This document shows, piece by piece, positions 25,669 to 32,558 of a stretch of 64,000 nt of DNA; the first letter of the stretch is position 1, and each line of letters starts with the position of its first letter. Location of the stretch: positions 1 through 64,000 of the forward strand of contig JAIKWU010000036.1 in assembly GCA_024684455.1 (NCBI GenBank), read 5' to 3'. A program made the translations under genes and the position numbers. This DNA comes from Bacteroidaceae bacterium. GTDB lineage: Bacteria > Bacteroidota > Bacteroidia > Bacteroidales > Bacteroidaceae. The notes beneath the pieces were generated by a model. That model was not told the DNA's origin. It did not search any database and saw nothing but the letters and a program-made list of their open reading frames with translations.

Positions 25669-27030
25669 ATGACAGACCCACACAAACACAGCTTGAGCCG
25701 CCGCGACTTTCTGCGGCGAATGGGCATCGGTGCCGGTTCGGCCGTGGCACTCATGGCGCTCGAGCCGCTCAACATCTTTGCCGACGAACCGAAACGTACC
25801 AAAGTCACGGGCCGCATGACCTACCGCATTCAGCATGGCTCGAAAGAACAGATTTCGTTGTTGGGCTTCGGTATGATGCGACTGCCCGACGACCAGGAAG
25901 CCGTCAACCGCATGGTCGACTATGCCATCGAACATGGTGTGAACTATTTCGACACGGCTCCTATGTACATGGGCGGACGGTCGGAAGAACTGATGGGTGA
26001 AGCCCTCCGTCGGCACAACCTTAAGAAAATCTACATGGCCACGAAGATGTCGAACCAGAACCAGCGGCTATGGACCTTTGAAGAGTCGAAGAAACTCTAC
26101 TACAAGTCGATGGAGCGGCTGCAGACCGACTACATCGACTACTACCTGCTGCACGGCATCGGCGGCGGCGGGATGGATGCTCTGCGCGGACGATTCATCG
26201 ACAACGGAGTGCTCGATTTCCTCATGCAGGAGCGCAAGGCGGGGCGCATCCGTCACCTCGGGTTCTCCTACCACGGCGACGTGAGCGTGTTCGACTATCT
26301 GCTCGACCATAACGACGAATACCACTGGGATTTTGTGCAAATTCAGATGAACTTCCTCGACTGGCGCCATGCCGGTAACCGAGGCCGCCGGCGTGGTGGC
26401 GATGCCGACGCCGAATACCTGTATAACAAACTGGAGAAGTTAGGCATCCAGTGTGTCATCATGGAACCGCTGCGTGGCGGTGCCTTCGGACGTATGGCAC
26501 CCGAACTGGCAGAGCAACTCACCAAGGTCCGCCCACAGGACAGCACGGCACGCTGGGCTTTCCGTTGGGTAGGAAGTTTCCCGAATGTGCTCACGACGCT
26601 GAGCGGCATGAACAACATGGATCACCTGAAGGAGAATGTCGAGACCTTCTCACCGCTCGAAACATGCACCGAGGCCGAGAATGCCCTGCTGGCCAGCGTG
26701 GCCGACCAGATGGCAGGCTACCCGACCATTCCCTGCACCACCTGCAGTTATTGTATGCCCTGCCCCTACGGCGTCAACATTCCCGCCAACTTTGCCTACC
26801 ACAACGATGCCGTCAACCAAGGAATCCTGCCGTTGCCTTCGCCCACAGACCCCAGTTTTGCAGAACGGAAACGGCGGTTCATCGACGGCTACAAGGTTGC
26901 ACTACCCGACCGCGACGCCTGGGCACTCTCATGCGAGGACTGCGAAGAGTGTCTGCCCAAGTGTCCGCAGCAAATCCGCATTCCCAACCAGATGGCACGC
27001 CTCGTGGAGATGACAATGCTCAAGTCATAG
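25669..27030 (+). CDS. Tat-exported aldo/keto reductase with C-terminal iron-sulfur domain
   Basis: A 453-aa protein with a twin-arginine signal (LSRRDFLRRMGIGAG) and a short hydrophobic stretch. The aldo/keto reductase barrel follows: LLGFGMMRLPDDQE, the catalytic-type Asp/Tyr in NYFDTAPMYMGGRSEEL, Lys in YMATKM and Asp/His in YYLLHGI. Two C-terminal cysteine groups, CTTCSYCMPCPYG and CEDCEECLPKCPQ, are the 4Fe-4S binding motifs seen in this subfamily. Substrate unknown; Tat export implies folding with cofactor before transport to the periplasm. A flavodoxin lipoprotein is encoded convergently just downstream and might be a redox partner (inference). Confidence 0.88.
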   Translation: MTDPHKHSLSRRDFLRRMGIGAGSAVALMALEPLNIFADEPKRTKVTGRMTYRIQHGSKEQISLLGFGMMRLPDDQEAVNRMVDYAIEHGVNYFDTAPMYMGGRSEELMGEALRRHNLKKIYMATKMSNQNQRLWTFEESKKLYYKSMERLQTDYIDYYLLHGIGGGGMDALRGRFIDNGVLDFLMQERKAGRIRHLGFSYHGDVSVFDYLLDHNDEYHWDFVQIQMNFLDWRHAGNRGRRRGGDADAEYLYNKLEKLGIQCVIMEPLRGGAFGRMAPELAEQLTKVRPQDSTARWAFRWVGSFPNVLTTLSGMNNMDHLKENVETFSPLETCTEAENALLASVADQMAGYPTIPCTTCSYCMPCPYGVNIPANFAYHNDAVNQGILPLPSPTDPSFAERKRRFIDGYKVALPDRDAWALSCEDCEECLPKCPQQIRIPNQMARLVEMTMLKS

Positions 27031-27060
27031 ACGGACGTTATCAGTGAGAAAGAGTATAAA

Positions 27061-27097
27061 ACAGGGGGAGCACAGATTTGTGCTCCCCCTGTTTGTT
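27061..27097. terminator. Bidirectional terminator between the reductase and flavodoxin genes
   Basis: CAGGGGGAGCAC pairs perfectly with GTGCTCCCCCTG over a 6-nt loop, followed by TTTGTTTG. It serves the plus-strand gene and could serve the convergent gene as well. Confidence 0.8.
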
Positions 27098-27121
27098 TGT
27101 AGATATGCTAAAAACTGCACA

Positions 27122-27643
27122 TTACTGGTTCATCAGACGGCCTTCTCCCCACTTGATGTCGGGATAGGCAGCCTTTAGGTCCTGACAGGCCTTGTCGATG
27201 CTCGAACTGCCACTTGTGGCAAAGGGACAGACGGTCTTGCCTGCGAAGTCGTAGGTTTCAAGGAAGGTGTTGATAATGGTCGGTGCCGTGTACCACCAGA
27301 TGGGAAAACCTACATAGACCGTGTCATAGGGCGTAAGGTCGAGCGTCACCTGCTTGATGGCAGGACGCGACGAGAGGTCTTTCATCTCGAGTGTCGAGCG
27401 CGATGTGCTGTCGCGCCAGTCGAGGTCGGCGTCGGTGTAGGGTGTCTCCGGCTGGATTTCGAAAAGGTCGCCATCTACCTCCTTGGCAATACGCTCGGCT
27501 GCAGCCTTCGTGGTACCTGTGGCTGAAAAATACGCCACCAATGTCTTCTTCATGTCTTGGTTCTCCTGTTTTTTTGCTGATTGTGAGCAGGCTGTAAGAC
27601 AGATGCCCAGCACAACTGCCAGCATGATCGAAATACGTTTCAT
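27122..27643 (-). CDS. Flavodoxin-like lipoprotein
   Basis: The second of two adjacent ATGs (27643) gives 173 aa. A lipobox (LGICLTAC) near residue 19 indicates a lipid-anchored protein. The flavodoxin fold follows: TLVAYFSATGTTKAAAERIA is the FMN phosphate-binding loop, then YDTVYVGFPIWWYTAPTIINTFLE and CPFATSGSSSIDKAC. Flavodoxins are usually cytoplasmic electron carriers; export of this one as a lipoprotein places it beside the Tat-exported reductase. The FMN-binding loop looks intact. Electron donor and acceptor are not evident. Confidence 0.88.
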   Translation of the reverse strand: MKRISIMLAVVLGICLTACSQSAKKQENQDMKKTLVAYFSATGTTKAAAERIAKEVDGDLFEIQPETPYTDADLDWRDSTSRSTLEMKDLSSRPAIKQVTLDLTPYDTVYVGFPIWWYTAPTIINTFLETYDFAGKTVCPFATSGSSSIDKACQDLKAAYPDIKWGEGRLMNQ

Positions 27644-27693
27644 CATTTTGTGATTGAGGATTGAGAATTAGCAAAAAAATTATAATCTTACTG

Positions 27694-27701
27694 CAAATTT
27701 A
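27694..27701 (-). promoter_or_regulatory. -7 box of the flavodoxin gene
   Basis: TAAATTTG followed by CA on the minus strand, about 50 bp upstream of the ATG. Confidence 0.55.
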
Positions 27702-27833
27702 CCGTTTTTTTTCATAACACATTCAACTGTAGCCGTTTTTTTGCCGACAAGCAAGAAAAACATGCCGAACAAGCAGAACCGTAACAGGTAAACGACAAAA
27801 TGGCACCGGCTGAAAAGGTACGGAAAGACAACG

Positions 27834-27911
27834 CCAAGTGCTTAACGTGAACACGCCAAGTGCTTGGCGTTATTTCTCCAAGTGCTTAGCGTCGTTTCGC
27901 CAAGCACTTGG
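27834..27911. repeat. 22-bp-period palindromic array E (4 units)
   Basis: Cores at 27834, 27856, 27878 and 27900, exactly 22 bp apart: three GTG-type (CCAAGTGCTTGG-like) then one CAC-type. It lies between the flavodoxin promoter and the end of the GH51 gene. Confidence 0.9.
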
Positions 27912-27944
27912 AGGGGTGAATGTGCTGCCCCACGGACGAATAGA

Positions 27945-29471
27945 CTACAGTCCAATCATTGTGAGCGAATGGGCAGGAATGCTGACGGCACCGTCTCTCC
28001 CGACCTTGAGCACTTGCTCCTGAGGAACGACATGCTCGCGATTGCGGTCGTTGTAGTCGTCGGGCGACTGTCCGCTCAGCACGGTGGCACGCAACTGGCG
28101 GGGCTGCCGCTTACCGAGGCTGGCAAAGTCGAGCGTCAGCGGCTGTGCCTTGTCAGGGTCTTTGTTCACGACCGCAAGCACATAGTGGCTGCGCGTCTCA
28201 TCAGCCGTCAGCACGAGGTCGAAAACACCTGTCTGACGGTCGCCGTGGGTCAACTTGTCAAATTTACCTTCGACGGGGACGATGTTGGGTTGCAGCAGGT
28301 TCGTGTACATCCACAGCACATAATAGGTCGAGCGTTTCACCAGTCCGTCCTTATCGACACGGATGGCACCGCGCGTATTGACGATGGGCGAGAAACAGGC
28401 TATTTCTACCCAGTCGGCATGGCGCAGACAGGCATTGAGGAAACAGGCGGAGAAAAGCGCATCAGCCTGGGTGTATGTGGCGTTGATATCGTTCTTACGA
28501 CGCGCTTCAAGGTCAAAACCGCGGCGCAGGTCGCCGTGCCACGGATGGTGCCAGTTGCGCAGGTTCCACTCGTCGTAGGCAATCTTGATGCGTCCGTCGC
28601 CCAGCCCAGCCTCGTGCAGGATGTCGATGGTGCGGCAGATGTCTGCCTCTGGAGCATCGGTCTTCATCATGCAGTCGATGTAGGTCGCAGGATTGTTCAC
28701 ATGGAACAGCGGGTCCCAATAACCGTGGATGGAGATGTAGTCGAGATAGGGCGCAGCCGCACGCAGCAAAGGCATCGTCCAGCCAGGGTCGGAAGTGGCT
28801 GCGGCGAAGAGTTTGGCATCCTTCGTCACGCTCCGCATCAGTTTAGCCGACTCGCGCACCAGCGGTCCCCACTCCTGCACGGTGCGCGCACCGAGTTCGT
28901 GAGCACCCCAGTTCTCGTTTCCCACGCTCCAATACTTCACGTTGTAAGGTTCGGGATGGCCGTTGCGAGCACGGAGTCGTCCCCATTTACCGACATTCAG
29001 GTTGCAGTATTCCACCCAGTCGCTCATTTCCTCGGGCGTACCCGTTCCCGCATTGGTGCAGATGTATGGTTCGCAACCTACCTTGCGGCACCACTTGATG
29101 TACTCGTCGGTGCCAAAGGTGTTGGGATCTTCGACCGACCATGTCTTGTCGAACACGGGCTGACGCTCGGGACCTACGCCGTCGAGCCAGTGGTAGGTCG
29201 AAACGAAGCAGCCGCCAGGCCAGCGCACGATGGGCGTCTTGATGGCCCGTAGCGCCTCGATGACATCGGTGCGAAACCCGTCTTCGTCGCTCAGCGGCGA
29301 CCCTGGGTCGTAGATGCCGCCATAGATTTGATTGTCAAAATGTTCGATGAACTGTCCGAAAATCATCGGGTTGTACTTCACCATCGGAGCGTCACGGACA
29401 ACGCTCACAGTGTTCTGGGCCGTAGCCAACAGGGGTGTCAGGCACAGGCCCAACAACATTTTCTTCCACAT
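27945..29471 (-). CDS. Secreted GH51 alpha-L-arabinofuranosidase
   Basis: A 508-aa enzyme of normal GH51 length with a signal peptide (LGLCLTPLLATAQ). The (beta/alpha)8 barrel shows IVRWPGGCFVSTYHWLDGVG, the acid/base E186 in SVGNENWG and the nucleophile E301 in IAYDEWNLRNWH; a C-terminal beta-sandwich follows. It removes terminal alpha-L-arabinofuranosyl residues from arabinan or arabinoxylan. Export to the periplasm is inferred from the signal. It is a single gene with its own promoter. A second, much larger GH51 protein is encoded at 59214. Confidence 0.95.
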   Translation of the reverse strand: MWKKMLLGLCLTPLLATAQNTVSVVRDAPMVKYNPMIFGQFIEHFDNQIYGGIYDPGSPLSDEDGFRTDVIEALRAIKTPIVRWPGGCFVSTYHWLDGVGPERQPVFDKTWSVEDPNTFGTDEYIKWCRKVGCEPYICTNAGTGTPEEMSDWVEYCNLNVGKWGRLRARNGHPEPYNVKYWSVGNENWGAHELGARTVQEWGPLVRESAKLMRSVTKDAKLFAAATSDPGWTMPLLRAAAPYLDYISIHGYWDPLFHVNNPATYIDCMMKTDAPEADICRTIDILHEAGLGDGRIKIAYDEWNLRNWHHPWHGDLRRGFDLEARRKNDINATYTQADALFSACFLNACLRHADWVEIACFSPIVNTRGAIRVDKDGLVKRSTYYVLWMYTNLLQPNIVPVEGKFDKLTHGDRQTGVFDLVLTADETRSHYVLAVVNKDPDKAQPLTLDFASLGKRQPRQLRATVLSGQSPDDYNDRNREHVVPQEQVLKVGRDGAVSIPAHSLTMIGL

Positions 29472-29510
29472 AATTTTCTGATAATGCTTTGTCTATAAGT
29501 TTTACGGCGG

Positions 29511-29518
29511 CAAAGTTA
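29511..29518 (-). promoter_or_regulatory. -7 box of the GH51 gene
   Basis: TAACTTTG on the minus strand, 39 bp upstream of the ATG. Confidence 0.6.
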
Positions 29519-29585
29519 CGTCATTTCCTTGAGAAACCCGTTTAGAAATTTCTCAAATTCTATAAAAATATGCGCATTGTGCGGT

Positions 29586-31862
29586 TCAGAGGTAGCGCGC
29601 CGTGATGCTCTCCTTGCATTGGCGCAGACCCTCGGGCGTTCCGCTGAAGAGGATGCGGCCACCCTGTTCGCCGGCACCAGGACCGAGTTCGACAACGTGG
29701 TCGGCAGCACGGATGACGTCGGTGTTGTGCTCAATGACATAGACGGTGTTGCCCTCGGAGACCATGTGGCGGAAGAGGTCGATGATGCGCTGCACGTCCT
29801 TCAGGTGCAGGCCGTCGGTGGGTTCGTCGATGATGAAGACCTTGCCTTTTTCGCCCAGATACGAGGCCAACTTCAGACGCTGCAATTCACCGCCGCTGAG
29901 GGTTGAAAGTGCCTGATTGAGATGCAGATAGCCCAGACCGACCTCGCGCAGCGGACGCAGTTTTTCCTCGATGACCGTGCCACGGAAAAACTCACTGGCC
30001 AGACGCACGCTGAGGTCGAAGACTTCGGCTATGTTCAACGAGACATCCTTGGTGCCGCCCGAGGTGAGCGTGCCAGACATTCGGTACTGCAGCACCTCTT
30101 GATTGTAGCGAAGTCCGCCACAGGCCTCACACGTTGTTTCAATGTTGTCCATAAAGGCCATCTCGCTGACAATGACGCCTTTACCTCCGCAGACGGGACA
30201 AGCACCACGGCCGTTGAAGGCGAAGTCGGTCTCCTTCATCTTGTGCTTTTTGGCAAAGAGTTTTCGGATGTCACCCGCCACGTCCATGTAGGTGGCAGGC
30301 GTCGAACGCAGACTCACGCCGATGTTCTTCTGCGAGATATACACCACATTGTCCAATCCCTCCTTCTGCCTGACGCACTCCATGAGCGAACTCTTTCCCG
30401 ATCCTGCCACGCCGCAGATGACGCAAAGCACGCCCGTAGGAAGGTCAATGCTGATGTCTTGCAGGTTGTGAAGCGTAGCATGTTCTATGGTTATGAAGCC
30501 CGAAGGCCGCAACACTCCCCCAATCGCAGGGAGATGGTGGGAGGCCAAGTACTTTCCTGTGTCCGTACCGCTCTTCAGCAACTCCTCGTATGTTCCTTCA
30601 AACACAATGTTGCCGCCTTCGATGCCAGGGCCAGGACCCATATCAACGATGTGGTCCGCCATGCGAATCATCTCCTTGTGGTGTTCGACAAGGATGACGG
30701 TGTTACCGGCATCACGAAGCCTTTGCACAGAGTGTTTCATGAGTTGGATGTCGTGATTGTGCAGTCCGACCGAGGGTTCGTCAAGAATGTACAGCACGTC
30801 GGACAAAGACGAATTGATGTACTTCGCTATCTTGCAGCGTTGTGCCTCGCCTCCCGAGAGCGTGCCGACGGCGCGGTCGAGCGAGAGATAGCCGAGGCCT
30901 ATCTCTTCGAGAGCCGTCAAACGTGCACCGATGGCAGCCTTCAAGTCGACCGCCAGCGGGTCGCTGATGCTGCGAATCCACTCGTTGAGCCGTGTGATGC
31001 TGAGTTGGCACACGTCGGCGATGTTACGGCCCTCAATCTTGCACGAACGCACACGGTCGTTGACACGCGTACCGCCACAATCAGGACAGCGTCCCATGCG
31101 CAGCATCGGATTGAGCACGGAGGCGTGAAGCAGACCCTCCTCCGAGTTGATAATACTGCGGTACATGCGCGGAATGAGCCCCTCGTACTTGGCGGTCTTT
31201 GGCCAGTTCGCAGGCGGATTCTTGAGGCGAATCTGCGGACTGTTGAGGAAAAGGTCGAGTTCTTCGGGCGAGTAATCGCGTATCTTCTTGTCAAGGTCGA
31301 ATAGGCCGCTGTGGGCATAGCGAATCCAGCGCCAACCGCCTTTACCGAAAGCGATATAGTGAATCGTATCCTCATCGTTGAGGCTCTTGTCGAAATCAAC
31401 GAGTTTATGAATATCGAGTTCGCGAATCTCGCCCAAACCGTTGCAGCGAGGGCACGAGCCTTCGGGATGGTTGAAGGAGAACGACTCAGCATAGCCCACG
31501 AAGGGCTTGCCCACACGCGAGAAGAGCAGGCGCAGCAGGGCATAGATATCGGTATAGGTGCCGACCGTCGAACGCGAGTTCTGTGCCGGTTTCTTCTGGT
31601 CGATGACAATGGCGATGGGCAGATTCTCGATGCTTTCGACATGCGGACGCCCATACTTCGGCAGGTATTGCTGGACGAACGTCGGGAAGGTGTCGTTCAG
31701 TTCACGCCGCGACTTGGCGGCAATCGTGTCCATCACCAGCGAACTTTTTCCACTTCCGCTCACACCCGTAAACACCGTAATCTGGTGTTTCGGTATCTCC
31801 AACGACACACCCTTCAGGTTGTTCTCCGTCGCCCCACGTATGATAATTTTGTCTTGGTTCAT
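29586..31862 (-). CDS. Short UvrA paralogue (excinuclease ABC subunit A-like)
   Basis: A 758-aa protein, clearly shorter than housekeeping UvrA (about 940 aa). It has two UvrA-type ABC modules: Walker A GVSGSGKSSLVMDT near 35 and GVAGSGKSSLMECV near 490, signatures TLSGGEAQRCKIAKY and TLSGGELQRLKLASY, and DEPSVGLHNHD/DEPTDGLHLKD. Zinc-type CxxC pairs are present (CPRCNG, CPDCGG, CPVCGGKG...CEACGG). The reduced length fits the UvrA2/DrrC class linked to drug or DNA-adduct tolerance. Its role here is inferred. It has its own cassette-type promoter, divergent from rlpA. Confidence 0.88.
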   Translation of the reverse strand: MNQDKIIIRGATENNLKGVSLEIPKHQITVFTGVSGSGKSSLVMDTIAAKSRRELNDTFPTFVQQYLPKYGRPHVESIENLPIAIVIDQKKPAQNSRSTVGTYTDIYALLRLLFSRVGKPFVGYAESFSFNHPEGSCPRCNGLGEIRELDIHKLVDFDKSLNDEDTIHYIAFGKGGWRWIRYAHSGLFDLDKKIRDYSPEELDLFLNSPQIRLKNPPANWPKTAKYEGLIPRMYRSIINSEEGLLHASVLNPMLRMGRCPDCGGTRVNDRVRSCKIEGRNIADVCQLSITRLNEWIRSISDPLAVDLKAAIGARLTALEEIGLGYLSLDRAVGTLSGGEAQRCKIAKYINSSLSDVLYILDEPSVGLHNHDIQLMKHSVQRLRDAGNTVILVEHHKEMIRMADHIVDMGPGPGIEGGNIVFEGTYEELLKSGTDTGKYLASHHLPAIGGVLRPSGFITIEHATLHNLQDISIDLPTGVLCVICGVAGSGKSSLMECVRQKEGLDNVVYISQKNIGVSLRSTPATYMDVAGDIRKLFAKKHKMKETDFAFNGRGACPVCGGKGVIVSEMAFMDNIETTCEACGGLRYNQEVLQYRMSGTLTSGGTKDVSLNIAEVFDLSVRLASEFFRGTVIEEKLRPLREVGLGYLHLNQALSTLSGGELQRLKLASYLGEKGKVFIIDEPTDGLHLKDVQRIIDLFRHMVSEGNTVYVIEHNTDVIRAADHVVELGPGAGEQGGRILFSGTPEGLRQCKESITARYL

Positions 31863-31884
31863 CGGTGTTCCACTTAAACAATGG

Positions 31885-31922
31885 CAAAGGTACGATTAAG
31901 TGAGCACAATTCCAAGTTTATT
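31885..31922 (-). promoter_or_regulatory. Promoter cassette copy upstream of the UvrA-like gene
   Basis: On the minus strand AAACTTGGAATT, CTCACTTAATCG and the -7 box TACCTTTG follow one another as in the copies at 31994 and 62594; the -7 box is 22 bp from the ATG. Confidence 0.7.
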
Positions 31923-31955
31923 TGAGAATTGTCGAACGGGAGTACCTTCGACGAA

Positions 31956-32027
31956 GCCAAAGATACGACTATGCGAGCGAAAAAACAAATAAATTTGGAA
32001 ATTCGCTCGCATAGTCGTATCTTTGCC
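31956..32027. repeat. Inverted pair of promoter cassettes
   Basis: Two 26-nt arms (31956-31981 and 32002-32027) match at 25 of 26 positions, each containing TCGCTCGCATAGTCG and a -7 box TATCTTTG pointing outwards. The right arm drives rlpA; the left arm points back towards the UvrA-like gene. Confidence 0.85.
31994..32025 (+). promoter_or_regulatory. rlpA promoter
   Basis: TTTG at 31994-31997 and TATCTTTG at 32018-32025 with 20-bp spacing, 26 bp before the ATG. Confidence 0.75.
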
Positions 32028-32051
32028 ACGGAATATATATAATTTATTCGA

Positions 32052-32558
32052 ATGAGAAGATTTATCTTCTGTTTGCTAATGCTGTGGACTTGTACGTCAT
32101 TATGGGCACAGAAACCGTTTGAAGAGGACGGCGAAGCGTCGTACTACGGCTCTGCCTGGCACGGACGACGAACAGCGGACGGCGGCATCTACGACAAAGA
32201 TGCGCACATCTGCGCCCACAAGACACTGCCCTTTGGAACACGTATCAAGGTGACGAACAAGAAAAACGGGAAATTCACCATCGTCACCGTAACCGACCGT
32301 GGACCCTACGGTCGCGGTCGCATCGTCGATCTCTCGAATGCAGGAGCCCGCGACATCGACATCATCCGTTCTGGTGTTGCCCCCGTCCACCTCGAAGTGC
32401 TACCGCCAGAACTGGAGGTCTGCGTTGATTCCATTATGCAACAAATGCAAAAGCGGAACCTGATGTTGGTTCCGCTGCTCGAGACTCAGCCCACATGGCG
32501 TGGCCTTACACTAATGCAGATAGATTCGCTCACCCACACGTTTGGCAAGCGCCCGTGA
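32052..32558 (+). CDS. rlpA: RlpA-family septal ring lytic transglycosylase-like protein
   Basis: A 168-aa protein with a signal peptide ending near SLWAQ and a double-psi beta-barrel domain: EASYYGSAWHGRRTADGGIYD, CAHKTLPFGTRIKVTN, VTDRGPYGRGRIVDLSNAGARDI. These are the RlpA core motifs, including the Asp of the transglycosylase active site. No SPOR domain is fused, unlike E. coli RlpA; a separate SPOR protein is encoded at 35325. Probably a periplasmic peptidoglycan enzyme. Its 3' end overlaps the convergent dnaG gene by 48 bp. Confidence 0.9.
   Translation: MRRFIFCLLMLWTCTSLWAQKPFEEDGEASYYGSAWHGRRTADGGIYDKDAHICAHKTLPFGTRIKVTNKKNGKFTIVTVTDRGPYGRGRIVDLSNAGARDIDIIRSGVAPVHLEVLPPELEVCVDSIMQQMQKRNLMLVPLLETQPTWRGLTLMQIDSLTHTFGKRP

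Noticed and set aside
32452-32476. Hairpin AGCGGAACC/GGTTCCGCT as a terminator
   Set aside because: It lies inside the rlpA coding region and has no T-tract.
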